Positions 45,818 to 55,777 are shown, counted from the first letter of the stretch. The stretch: DNA of 64,000 nucleotides from Hydnum rufescens UP504 (GCA_014904985.1 MU129108.1:8402-72401), one strand, 5' to 3'. Notes: generated by a model from the sequence alone, not told the origin. Numbers and translations are program-made.

Positions 45818-46395
45818 AGCCACGCAAAAGAGCAGCAAAGCTGCTCTTTTTGCGTGGTTTTTAATTTTACTAACTTAAAAGTTGTCTTGTAGGTCTCAAC
45901 GTCCCTGCAAATGAATACAGAGGCAAAACCCCGCCCCCCCCCTTTTCGACGCCGCGAACGACGGGCACCCATACGACCCCCGTACGTACGAGTGAGAGTA
46001 CACGGCCCAGTACCCCACACCACTGCAGCGGTGTGGGGTACTACAAGGTATTTTTTCTTTATTTTTATTCCTTATTCTTGTGGCGCAAAAAGAGCAGCAT
46101 AAGCTGCTCTTTTTGCACTGCATTGTTTAACTAATTCATTAATTAGTTCTCTAAATATTGGACCGAGCCCGCACGAACCCCGACCACAGACCGCCGGCGA
46201 CGGCTGTGAACGAAAACCGGGAACGAAACCGCAAGGCCGCACGAACGAAACCGTGAGCGACTCCCCTTGAGGGATCACCCAAATGGAACCAGAGGCCCTG
46301 ACTGGGTGAATTCCAGGTAAGTGTTTTTTTCTTTAGCTACACTTGCACAAGAAACAGCAGCCTCTGAGGCTGCTCTTCTTGGCACAGGGTGAGCC
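45818..46395 (+). repeat. Hairpin exon/intron units fused to KDZ copy 2
   Basis: Two candidate exons, 45,893-46,047 (155 bp) and 46,147-46,316 (170 bp), are preceded and followed by introns. The introns contain ACTAAC or ACTAAT, a T-rich 3' end with TAG, and hairpins at 45,833-45,855, 46,083-46,117 and 46,345-46,382. The first exon ends in ACCCCACACCACTG/CAGTGGTGTGGGGT-like pairing before AAG|GTATTT. 46,150-46,265 is extremely CpG-rich. The last intron runs into the AT-rich tract and 3' module. Coding capacity is not evident. Confidence 0.7.
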
Positions 46396-46429
46396 CCACT
46401 GGGCGAGCCTATGGTTGTATATACTAAAT

Positions 46430-46623
46430 ATAATAATAATATAATAATAATAATATATATATAAATTAATAATGCATAATCTGGCAGGGCCCCTGGGCTG
46501 CTTGGGGGGGCCCTTGATTGTATTGCAGGGCCCCCAGGGCCCCTGGTAAAAACATCTAGTTAGATATAATAAATGCAAGGCTCATTATATCTATAATGAT
46601 GTGAAAAGTGGCTGACCAGCCTG
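46430..46623 (+). repeat. AT microsatellite and 3' terminal module
   Basis: (ATA)n-rich DNA at 46,430-46,475, then GGGGGGGCCC tracts, CATCTAGTTAGATATAATAA foldback and the end GGCTGACCAGCCTG at 46,623. The same order of last hairpin, GGTGAGCC, ATA microsatellite, GC tract and foldback is found at 54,397-54,639 and 57,780-58,030. Confidence 0.8.
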
Positions 46624-46739
46624 CCAAAGACCTTGTTCTAATAATGGATATTTTCTAAGTTCACTGGCACAAGGGGAGGGGCCCCAATTATTATTCAAAA
46701 TTATGTAAGTTAAANNNNNNNNNNNNNNNNNNNNNNNNN
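46624..46739. other. 90-bp duplicated segment ending in a 25-N gap
   Basis: 46,626-46,714 repeats 47,928-48,005 (CCTTGTTCTAATAATGGATA ...) in the same orientation and then runs into N at 46,715-46,739. The gap therefore sits at a repeat junction, and the order of the flanking blocks is uncertain. Confidence 0.85.
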
Positions 46740-47728
46740 TCTCAGAGACTGGGTGGAGGCTGTTGAAACCAAAGCAAACAAGCCAGTGAAGGACATTCAA
46801 AGGAGCTTGTTCCCAGAGAATTCCGATGATTCCAAGATGTGTTTTCCAAGGACTCCTTCAATCAGCTCCCTGGCTGGAAACCATGGGATCACCACATCAA
46901 GTTAAGCAAGGGAGCCCAGCTACCTCCCCCAGCCAAAATTTTCCCACTCTCCCCAGCTGGAGCAAAAAGAAGCTCAATGACTTCCTGAAGGAAAACCTGG
47001 CCTCCGGTTGGATCCACCTTCCAAATCCCCTATGGCTCGCCCCGAGTGTCTTCATGAAGAAAAAAAGATGGAGGGTTTTGGCTGGCCCAGTGACTACCAG
47101 AAACTCAAATGACATCACTGTTAAGAATGCATACCCTTACCTCTGATCTCTGATGTCATTGACCAACTCTGAGGAGCCAAAGTGTTTGGGAAACTGGACT
47201 TGTAGTGGGGCTTCCAGAATATCTGGGTGGCAGATGGAGAAGAATGGAAGGCAGCTTTCCAGACCAACCAAGGACTGTTTGAACCCTTGGTCATGTTCTT
47301 TTGGACTTTGCAACTCTCCAGGCACCTTCCAAAACATGATGAATGATGTCCTCTGAGAATGGATTGACAATGGAGCATGTATCATATATCTGGATGACAT
47401 CTTGAGCTTTGCCAAGACATGAGAGGAGTAATGTCCATGGAGTCCACAGGATCTTACAGACACTCTGGGAGAACAAACACTTCCTGAAGCCAGAGAAGTG
47501 TGAGTTCTTCTGGGACTGGATCAAGTATCTGGGGATGGACCCTATCAAAGTTGCAGGTGTGATGGAGTGGCCAGAGCCCAAAAACTTGAAGGAGACACAA
47601 TCATTCCTGGGGTTCATCAACTTCTACCACTGGTTCATTCAGGACTTTGCTATAGTTGCCAGGCCTTTGAATGACCTCACCCAGAAAGACACTCCTTCCA
47701 GTGGACTGATGCTGAATGTAATGCCTTC
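46740..47728 (+). pseudogene. Ty3/gypsy reverse transcriptase fragment
   Basis: Reverse transcriptase copies element RNA into DNA. Three plus-strand frames together show NDFLKENLASGWIHLPNPLW, FGLCNSPGTFQNMMNDVL, the catalytic YLDDIL (47,385-47,402), HFLKPEKCEFF, YLGM and FLGFINFYHWFI. Several stops (for example TGA at 47,353 and 47,419) and frame changes make it dead. It ends abruptly at the terminal module boundary at 47,729, so it may predate or be truncated by that element. Confidence 0.85.
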
Positions 47729-47935
47729 CAGGCTGGTCAGTCACTTTTGCCCATCATATTAGATATAATGCACATTGCATTTATTATATCTAATTAGATG
47801 TATTTACTGTGGTCCCCCTGGGGGCCCCTGGGAGGTGTTTTGGAGGCGGGTATCCTACAGCCAGGGCCCCTGGGGGCCCCAAGAGACTTTTAGGGGCCCC
47901 AAAATGGCCTTGGGACTGCCTCCAAAGACCTTGTT
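47729..47935 (-). repeat. 3' terminal module of the minus-strand arm
   Basis: Minus strand: GC-rich tract, CATCTAATTAGATATAATAA foldback and the end GACTGACCAGCCTG at 47,729. It is an inverted copy of 52,360-52,560, including the CCAAAATGGCCTTGGGACTG tract. Confidence 0.85.
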
Positions 47936-47997
47936 CTAATAATGGATATTTTCTAAGTTCACTGGCACAAGGGGAGGGCCCCAATTATTATTCAAAA

Positions 47998-48878
47998 TTA
48001 TGTAAGTATAAATCTCGAGTCAATACTGGAGTCCCAGTCACTACTTCCTGCATCAGAGGCCCCATCATCTGAGCACTGCTGACAGATTAGATCTGAAGCA
48101 GCAAGGATATCCATATCTGCCAGAACAGGAGCAGGCTCCAGTTCTAGATCTTCATCATCATCAGAACTATCAACATCACTCTCAATGCCATTGGAATCTA
48201 GTTTCCTGGGCCTATCAGACTGCTGTGGTCTTGCATGGGCTGGAGCCTGTATCTGTTCTGCCAAAAGTCCTACACTGTGCAACAATGGGTGTCGAGCTGG
48301 CAATGATGGAGCCATGGCATCAGATATGACCAAAGCATCCAGTGATTGCCCCCAAGTCTGGCCAAGATTGCAAACAACTTCAAAGACATTCCAAGAGGAA
48401 GAATTTCACATCTGAGTCTTAGATTCAAAGCATTCATTAGAAGAATTGGCCAAACTAAGAAGAAAGATATCATACCTGTAGAAGAATTCAATAGAGTCAT
48501 CATTGAGGCTGATTCCTCATCAAACCAATGTTCAAGAGAATTTCTTTCTCTCCAACAAAGCTCGAGTTCATCCTGACAGAGGCAATGTCTTGGACAATTC
48601 ATATTCCATTTCGAACCATTTCATGCCCAAGCCAAGGAACATCACCTCGAACTCATCGTCAGCAACCGATGTCCTGCCCAAATGTCATTATCAACATCCA
48701 GGCTGAAGAGCCCTTTCATATCAATAGATGGCAGAATGAGAGCATTTCGAGGGATACCTTGAGACCATGAAGCTCTTCATACTTTCTCGGCATTTTTATT
48801 GTACTCTGCAACAAGACCCTTGACAGATTGATAACGGTCGCTTGATGCTCTGCTGGTGTGCTGCAGGGTACTTATGGT
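47998..48878 (-). pseudogene. KDZ transposase copy 3, C-terminal exons only
   Basis: The minus strand matches copy 1 from its fourth exon on. Exon 4 begins at 48,878 (ACCATAAG versus ACCACAAT in copy 1); the ALLPSIDM-like segment is near 48,730; DELELCWRERNSLEHWFDEES is at 48,570-48,500; the last exon ends in DSSDDDEDLELEPAPV and SDDGASDAGSSD. Stops and frame changes are present. The intron immediately upstream (48,879-48,999) is the one that connects to the hairpin units, so the array occupies the place of KDZ intron 3. Confidence 0.75.
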
Positions 48879-49830
48879 CTGATAACAACAATCAGATTTG
48901 CCAGTGAGCACAAGCAATAGTGAAATAATAATTATGAGTACACACCTACAGCCTTTGATTGAAAAGCATCCAGTGGGCTGTAGCTGGAGGGGGACTTACC
49001 TTATATAGAACCGCACACCTGCCATGGCGGGTGTGTGATTCTGGGCCCTTCTTTGGCGCGTTGCCATGGGCTGTGTCCTCATTTGGCGTGGTGCCACATG
49101 TTGCGTCGTTTGCCTGTTGGCATGTTGCATTGCTGTGTTGTGTTGCCATCTATCGCATTGCCGCGTTGCGTTGGCGTGTGCGTTGCTCTCGTCGTTTCGT
49201 GGGTTATCGTCGTACCTACAAAATAACATTTTTAAATTAGTTAAGAATTGAATACCACGCAAAAAGAGCAGCTTTCGCTGCTCTTTTTGTGCGGGTGTAG
49301 CTACTGGGGTGGGGCTCACCTTATATACTACCACACACCCGCCGCAGCAGGTGTGTGGTTCCTGAGGCTCGTTTGGCATGTTGCCGTGTGTCGCGTCCTC
49401 ATTTGGCGCGATGCCGTATGTCGTGTTGTTGGCACGCTGCTGTATGTTGCATTGTTGGCGCGCTGCTGTTCGGCGCATTGCCGTGTATCGTGTTGCCACT
49501 TGGGCTCTCGCCGTTTCGCGGATTATCGTCATGCGTTGGACGAGGCTGCAATCTAGAATAATTAAATACATTAGTAAAAAATTTTAAAGCAGCACAAAAA
49601 GAGCAGCTTTCACTGCTCTTTTTGCGCCATTGTATCTACTAATAAAATACTCACCTTGTGACCACACACCCGCCACTGCGGGTGTGTGGTCGTCTGCTTG
49701 CCTTTCCAGGCGGTGGCTTGTTGTGGTTTCGGAAGAAGACGACTCAACGCCGGCAATTGCCAGTTGTTAAAAAGTGCCCAAGCGCAGTGCTGCAAGCAGA
49801 ATACATATTAATACCAAGTATATAGACATG
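48879..49830 (-). repeat. Array of hairpin exon/intron units, left (minus) arm
   Basis: Minus-strand order: a first exon ending at 49,655; intron 49,553-49,654; exon 49,320-49,552 (233 bp); intron 49,216-49,319; exon 49,000-49,215 (216 bp); intron 48,879-48,999 into KDZ exon 4. Introns begin GTGAGT, GTGAGC and GTAAGT, contain TACTAAT or AACTAAT, and end CTAG, GTAG and CAG. Hairpins AAAAAGAGCAGC/GCTGCTCTTTTT lie at 49,590-49,628 and 49,255-49,293. The last intron has a different stem, CTACAGCC/GGCTGTAG. Exons end in CACACACCCGC/GCGGGTGTGTG hairpins. Exon bases are poor in T on the sense strand. Confidence 0.8.
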
Positions 49831-50034
49831 AAATAAACACTATATAATATATATTTGTCCAAAAATGTGAATAAGATGACGATAATAAGTCAGAGCTCAA
49901 ATAAGGCATAATATGGCTAATTGCAGAGTGGATGGGGCCACTTCTATGAGTCACAATTGGCCCAAATTTAAATATAATGATAGTAAATGCATACCCCTAC
50001 ATGGGCGACCAGTTATATTAGACGATTCTGGCAC

Positions 50035-50094
50035 TTTCAATTTTTCACGCCTTCAATTCCCTAAATAGGGAATTGAAGGCGTGAAAAATTGAAA
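50035..50094. repeat. Palindromic core P1
   Basis: Perfect 30-bp arms apart from two central bases, with sequence TTTCAATTTTTCACGCCTTC ... mirrored. It is homologous to the core of P2 (GTGCCTTCAATTTCC). The surrounding arms remain recognisably inverted but diverged out to the first exons on both sides, including the AACGCCGGCA.. / GAGT boxes at 49,740-49,790 and 50,340-50,390. 49,831-50,034 and 50,095-50,335 contain no gene. Confidence 0.9.
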
Positions 50095-50339
50095 AATGGG
50101 GAGAGTGTCCAAGATAATTAGTCTCCAATGTAGGGCACGTATACGCCAGCAATATATTTAAATTTGGGCCGATCCTGAACAGTAGAAATCGCCCAATCCA
50201 CCTTGCAATGTAGCATATCATGCCTTATTGGACTCTGACTGATTGTCTAGGTCTTCTTTATTTTTGTGGGAAGACATTAATCATATATTATTTATTCTAC
50301 ATCTATTTACTTGCTACCAATTCATATGGCACTCGTGGC

Positions 50340-51935
50340 GCCACGCACTTGGGCGCTTTTTGGGTGCCAGCAATTACCGGCGTTGAGTTGCCTTCATTCT
50401 TGACCACTAAGGCAACCACCCAAAAAGGAAATAGACGACCACACACCCGCCGCTGCGGGTGTGTGGTCACTAGGTGAGTCTCCTTTTATAGTAGTAGCTA
50501 CAACAGCGCAAAAAGAGCAGCAAAGGCTGCTCTTTTTGCGCTGCTTTGAATTTCTTTACTAACGTATCTTTATTATTCTAGATGATGGCCTGGGACGCCA
50601 GACAAAAAACCCCCAAGCAACGAGGGCACGACCAACCAGGGCCAAAACAACAACGAGCCAGCCGACAAGAAAATGACGTACAAGAACACCAACGAGACCA
50701 TGGCAGACGTGCCCAGTGAACGGCCATAAGAACCACACCTGCTGTGGCGGGTGTGTGATTCTATGTAAGGTAAGTCACTCAGTACACCCAACAGCGCAAA
50801 AAGAGCAGCATTTGCTGCTCTTTTTGCGCTGGTTTTAATTTTTAACTAATATATTGTCTATTATTCTAGGTCCATCGCCTGAATCAGAACCACCAAACGA
50901 AGACCCGCCGAACGACGAGTCGCCAAACGAGCTGCCAAACGAGCACCCACCAAACGAGCACCCGCTAAACAAGCACCCGCCAAACAAGCACCCGCCAAAC
51001 GAGCACCCACCAAACGAACACCCGCCAAACGAGCACCGCCAAACGAGCACCCACCAAACGAGCACCCGCCAAACCAGTACCCCCAAAATGAGCACCCGCC
51101 AAACAACGACCCGCATGCGTAACTACACAAACCACACACCCGCTTCGGTGGGTGTGTGGTAATAATAGGTACGTCCAATCCCAACGGTGCCAAAAGAGCA
51201 GCAGAAGCTGCTCTTTTGGCACCTCTGTTTTCTTTTTTTTTTACTAATGTATTATTATTTGTTCTTCTAGGTCTCTTCCCTCCGTGAAGACCCACCCGAC
51301 GAGGACACGGACAAGCCCCCAATACGCGCAGCCACCCAAGCTGCCCCCCAAAACGATGATCAACGGAACCGCGTACCACACACCCGCCAAAGCGGGTGTG
51401 TGGTAAATATTAGGTACATCTTAATCCCACCGGTGCCAAAAGAGCAGCAGAAGCTGCTCTTTGGCACCTTTGTTTTCTTTTTTTTACTAATATATTATTA
51501 TTTGTTGTTCTAGGTCCATTCCCTATGTGAAAACTCACCCGACGAGGACATGGACGAGCCCCCCCAGTATACCATTTAATGCGCAGCCCCACATGCCTTG
51601 AGTGCCTGCCCCCCGAACACGACGATCGGCGAAATCGCGTACCACACACCCGCTGCGGCGGGTGTGTGGTTTTATATAATGTAAGTGCACTCCCAACGGC
51701 GCAAAAAGAGCAGCACTGCTGCTCTTTTTGCGCCTGTTTTAATTTTTTAAACTAATGATCTATTATTCTAGGCTAGCAACAAATGAAGACCCATAGAATG
51801 AGCCCCCCCCCTGAACAATAACTTGCCCGCAAAGCAGGATCCACGAACGGGATGCCAAATGACGAAATGAAGTGATGCCAAACCATAGGAACCCCACACC
51901 CATGATAGTGGGTATGGCTCTGTAAAATATAAGTA
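50340..51935 (+). repeat. Array of hairpin exon/intron units, right (plus) arm
   Basis: Exons: one ending at 50,473; 50,582-50,769 (188 bp); 50,870-51,168 (299 bp); 51,271-51,413 (143 bp); 51,514-51,680 (167 bp); and a degenerate one from 51,772. Introns: 50,474-50,581, 50,770-50,869, 51,169-51,270, 51,414-51,513 and 51,681-51,771. They start with GTGAGT, GTAAGT, GTACGT, GTACAT and GTAAGT, contain ACTAAC or ACTAAT 18-27 bp before the TAG, and each has a 13-16 bp stem hairpin in the middle. The long exon holds 15-bp repeats encoding PNEHP. Single exons are open in some frames (51,271-51,413 throughout) but 51,514-51,680 is closed in all three, so a protein product is doubtful. Confidence 0.85.
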
Positions 51936-52209
51936 ATGCACGTCCCCGGTACCACACACCTGTCCAAGCAGGTGTGTTAGATAGTGTTTTTTTTGTTAGT
52001 TTTTAATTTTTTTATGGATAGTACCACATGCCTGCTCAAGCAGGTGTGGTATGTTTGTGAATTTTTGAATAAATAAATAAATAAACCAGTCAATAAAAAC
52101 ACAACATGACTGCTGAGTGAAACCCTGCTGACCCCAGGGAGCATATGTATAATATCATGCCAGGTGTAGCCCACTGTTGTCTGAGAATCTCTAAGTCCCA
52201 GTCTAAGGT
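51936..52209. other. Degenerate hairpins and non-coding spacer
   Basis: Two further foldbacks, TACCACACACCTG/CAGGTGTGTTA (51,950-51,978) and TACCACATGCCTG/CAGGTGTGGTA (52,022-52,051), are eroded copies of the exon-end hairpin without splice signals. An AATA microsatellite is at 52,066-52,086. No gene. Confidence 0.6.
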
Positions 52210-52560
52210 GAGAGGCAGGGGCCCCTGGGGCCCCTGCCTGAATCATGCAAATCATGTTAGCCGGCCCCAGGGGCCCCTGCCTAAAAACATCTAGTTAGAC
52301 TATTTAAATGCAAGGCTCATTGTATCTAACTAGATGTACATTTGTGGCTGACTGGGTTGGTCTTTGGAGGCAGTCCCAAGGCCATTTTGGGGCCCCTAAA
52401 AGTCTCTTGGGGCCCCCAGGGGCCCCTGGCTGTAGGATACCTGCCTCCAAAACACCTCCCAGGGCCCCCAGGGGGACCACAGTAAATACATCTAATTAGA
52501 TATAATAAATGCAATGTGCATTATATCTAATATGATGGGCAAAAGTGACTGACCAGCCTG
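52210..52560 (+). repeat. Two adjacent 3' terminal modules
   Basis: Module one ends GGCTGACTGGGTTG at 52,359 and closely resembles 240-387. Module two, 52,360-52,560, ends GACTGACCAGCCTG and is the inverted copy of 47,729-47,935. The tandem pair suggests one insertion beside or into another. Confidence 0.85.
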
Positions 52561-52807
52561 TGCACAGGCCCTCATTTCGCCTTGGGCCTCTTCTGGTTTC
52601 TTCCAGTGGGGTTTCGCACAGTGAAGGAAGAGCTAGAATGAATGAATAATACATTAGTAAATTAAATAAAATGAGGCAGCACCAAAAGAGCAGCTGATGC
52701 TGCTCTTTTGGCACCGTCATGCAGGCCTTAGTTGACTTACAAGGCATCACTACACCTGCAGTGGGTGTGGTCCTGTGGTACTTCCCTTCATGTCCATGTT
52801 GAGTCAA
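52561..52807 (-). repeat. Single hairpin exon/intron unit, minus strand
   Basis: Intron about 52,630-52,731 on the minus strand (GTAAGT ... TACTAAT ... CTAG) with a CCAAAAGAGCAGC/GCTGCTCTTTTGG hairpin at 52,680-52,714. Downstream exon sequence 52,629-52,561 abuts the terminal module. It is the short left arm of the second composite element. Confidence 0.7.
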
Positions 52808-53160
52808 GGACACTACTCAACACCGGCACTTTCTGGGATTGAAAGAGTGCCCAATTTCATTTGGGATCTTGCATCTGGAGAACTGAAACTTTCCTTGATG
52901 GGACATATATCCACTGTATGCAGTCAGCCTGCAACATCCATATCTATTCTCTGCTGGAGAGGGGGATTTGGTGTTTTGATTGATTACTATAATGGCCTTG
53001 ACAAACATTCTCGGACCACTAGATGCATGCAAGATACATAGTATTTATTATTTGCTGCCCATCTAGGTATTTATTACCTATCTAGGTTTGTGCAGCCCAT
53101 AATTGGGTGCTATTTTGATCCTGGAAAGTGCCAGCAGTGAGTGGTTTGTTTTGAGGCTCA
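52808..53160. repeat. Degenerate core of the second composite element
   Basis: The inverted boxes CTCAACACCGGCACTTTC (52,826) and GGAAAGTGCCAGCAGTGAG (53,123) mark the two arms; the palindromic centre has been replaced by about 220 bp of unrelated sequence with a duplicated ATCTAGGTATTTATTA near 53,061. No gene. Confidence 0.6.
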
Positions 53161-53185
53161 CCTAAGCCACCTCTTTTGTATATAG

Positions 53186-54370
53186 GACTCAATGCACAAA
53201 GACTGAGGGGGAAAACAGGATCACACACCCACTGCAGCAGGTGTGTGATCATATAAGGTGAGTGTCCATCCCAGTAGACACAACTGCGCAACCAGGGCAG
53301 CAAAAGCTGCCCTGCTCCTTTCACTAACTGACATCTTATTTCTATTCTAGGTTATCATCTCCCACCTGAACAATGACCTGTGTGAAACCCGTGGAGACCC
53401 TGGGAAGATTAATGCGAAACCAGACCCCATGCAAGAATTCGCATGTGTGCACAGCCCCTAAACGCATGTGACAACAGATAAAATATGGTACCACACACCC
53501 ACCACAGTGGGTGTGTGGTAATATATGATGAGTCTTTTATTACAAACTGTACCATGGTGCCAAAAGAGCAGCATGAGCTGCTCTTTTGGCACTGCCTCTT
53601 GTTTTTTAATACTAACATATTATTCATTATTTTAGATCCTCCTTCCTGTGCCAAGACCCACCCTATGAGACTGCGGACAAGGCCCCCAACGAAAATGTCA
53701 ATATGTGCACCCACCCAAGACCGCACCCAAGAGCCCAGCCCCCAAACTTCGGGAATATATGCGATGAGGGGTAAACCATGATACCAGACACCCACTGGTG
53801 TCTGGTACTGCAAGATAAGTTTTGTTTTATTTTTATTTTTTATTTTTGTGGCACAAGAAGAGCAGCATAAGCTGCTCTTCTTATGATGCTTTACTAACAC
53901 CCTTATTTTTCTAGATCTTGAACCCCACATGAACCCCCAACACCAAACCCATGACCTGAAACCCTGCAAACCCAAACCCCACAAACCCAAACCCATGACC
54001 ATGACCCCGAACCCACTGAGTGAAACCAAACCCCATGAACAAAACCACGAATGTTTGAGTACCACTCACCCACTGCGGTGGGTGTGTGGTACTGTTGGTA
54101 AGTTTTTTTTCCTAGAGCATACATTTAACTAACACATCTTTTATTTTAGGTGACAAAATAGCCTCCCCCTGGACAGGAACCCACATGAACCCCTGAATCA
54201 GCCCCTGTGAGATGTGCGCACTGGACCCCGGGCCACACAAACACATCAGCCAGGCCTGCCTCATGAGAACAAGCAACTGAGGCCATGCACAAACACATGA
54301 ACCAGACCCCATGCAAACATGCAAACAAACCTTGTGTGTGCACCCCTGCTGTGGTGGGTGATCATTTAAG
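53186..54370 (+). repeat. Array of hairpin exon/intron units, CpG-poor
   Basis: Exons 53,186-53,257, 53,351-53,527, 53,636-53,814, 53,915-54,097 and 54,150-54,370; introns 53,258-53,350, 53,528-53,635, 53,815-53,914 and 54,098-54,149. Hairpins are at 53,287-53,314 (AGGGCAGC/GCTGCCCT), 53,556-53,592 and 53,850-53,884, then 54,397-54,431 in the last intron. Two introns begin ATGAGT and ATAAGT instead of GT. The 52-bp intron lacks a hairpin. Exons are C/A-rich, e.g. repeated CCAAACCC, and contain many stops, so they are unlikely to be coding. Confidence 0.75.
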
Positions 54371-54396
54371 GTGAGTATTTTCATATTGCTACAAGT

Positions 54397-54639
54397 GCAC
54401 AAGAAGAGCAGCCACAGGCTGCTCTTCTTGCATGGGTGAGCCTAGTGTATATAATAATAATAAATAAATAAATAATTGTAATGGCTAGGGGCCCCAGGGG
54501 CCCCTGGGCTGCTTGACTGGCCCCCTCAACTGAATTGCAGGGGCCCCTGGGGGCCCCCTGGGTCTGATATCTAGTTAGAGCATATAAATGCAACCTTCAA
54601 AGTATCTAGTTAGATACTGATAATTGGCTGACCAGGCTG
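54397..54639 (+). repeat. Last hairpin, ATA microsatellite and 3' terminal module
   Basis: CAAGAAGAGCAGCC/GGCTGCTCTTCTTG hairpin, GGTGAGCC, ATAATAATAAATAAATAAAT, GGGGCCCC tracts, ATCTAGTTAGAGC...TATCTAGTTAGAT foldback and end GGCTGACCAGGCTG at 54,639. Confidence 0.8.
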
Positions 54640-54925
54640 CACCTGCTTCAGTGGGTGTGTGGCACTGTATTTGTTTCATCATATGTTGCAGATATACGAC
54701 CGTTGGGGTCTTGAGTGGCTGTGCCCACCACCATATTTCACCCAGGGTCCCGTCAGTGCATTCTTCAGGTGGGGTTTCATGGAGTGAGAAGGGACCTAGA
54801 ATAATGCAGATGTTAGTAAAAAAAATAATTCAAGCAATGCCAAAAGAGCAGCTAGTGCTGCTCTTTTGGTGTCATGGTACACCCCATAAAAAGAAAACTC
54901 ACCTAATAGTGCCACACGCTGTTGG
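54640..54925 (-). repeat. Hairpin exon/intron unit, minus strand
   Basis: Minus strand: exon ending at about 54,903 (CTATTAG|GTGAGT), intron 54,798-54,902 with TACTAAC, CTAG and a CCAAAAGAGCAGC/GCTGCTCTTTTGG-type hairpin at 54,838-54,872, then an exon to a CACACCCACTGAAGCAGGTG hairpin that abuts the previous element's end. It is the left arm of the third composite element, truncated. Confidence 0.75.
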
Positions 54926-54949
54926 AGGGATAAATCCCTACACCATAGA

Positions 54950-55560
54950 AACACTATCCGAGGCCAATTTTACAACCAAACAAACGGACTGAACATCCAT
55001 CCGATTCTTGATTTTCACACCCTTCATTCATTGGAGAAACAGTCCAAATTCTATATGTCCGAAACCCGCCATTCCACGTCGTTCCTTTGCCTTAAGGGCG
55101 AAGAATTGTGATTATGTAATGACGCGGACTGTGCCTGGCCTTCGTTCTGGACCCGCGGACCCATCACATGATTCAAAAAGGGATTATGTCACTCTAAAGG
55201 AGTATTTTTCGAATTCCTCCGTCAGTTTTGATCGGATCGACTCGAAACGACCGCGCCCAGAAAGATACGAATCGTACCTATCGAACGGTACCAAACACGA
55301 AACGAGCGGATCAAAACTGCAGTCCCCGTAACAATATCTTTCCATGATTCATACTCTGAAGGAGTATTTCTTGATTTCTGAAGCCAATTCTTATCGGATT
55401 CGTTCGCGAGTACCACGCCCTGAAAGCTGTTGAAAGGGCGCATCGAACGGTACCAAGGCAAAACGAACGGACGCGAACTCCATTTTTCACCAGACAACCC
55501 CTTCCTCATGACTCCCCCTTGCTCCACCAACACAAATGACAAATTGGTTCTGGCCTCTTA
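54950..55560. other. CpG-rich island with two ~125-bp direct repeats
   Basis: 55,198-55,318 and 55,361-55,483 are diverged direct repeats (AAGGAGTATTT ... CGAACGGTACCAA ... AACGA). CpG is frequent (for example CGACTCGAAACGACCGCGCC), whereas sequences on both sides have almost none. Open frames on both strands have no recognised product. It looks like an insertion into the left arm of the third composite element. Confidence 0.6.
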
Positions 55561-55777
55561 ATTCCGATGCAAAGGGCACTCAGGGCGACCTATTCCACCT
55601 TTCCTTAAGGGAATCTATCCAGTTTCAAGGGAGGAATGCCTTGTAAAGTGTTTTTGTCTCTTTTTCACTTGATTCTTGAATATCTCCACCAGTTTTGAAG
55701 CTTTTGACTTCATTTCTTTTTCATTATGCTTCCCTTATCTCGCTTTTCTTCCGGAATTTTTAATTGTGGTCTGGAAT

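Noticed and set aside
46591..46800. Open frame on the minus strand spanning the N gap
   Set aside because: It includes 25 undetermined bases, and its remaining sequence is the duplicated 90-bp segment and gypsy debris; it is an artefact of the gap.
50854..51162. Secreted repeat protein with PNEHP motifs
   Set aside because: The frame starts inside the predicted intron, and its content comes from a 15-bp tandem repeat within one array exon. Sister exons are closed in all frames.
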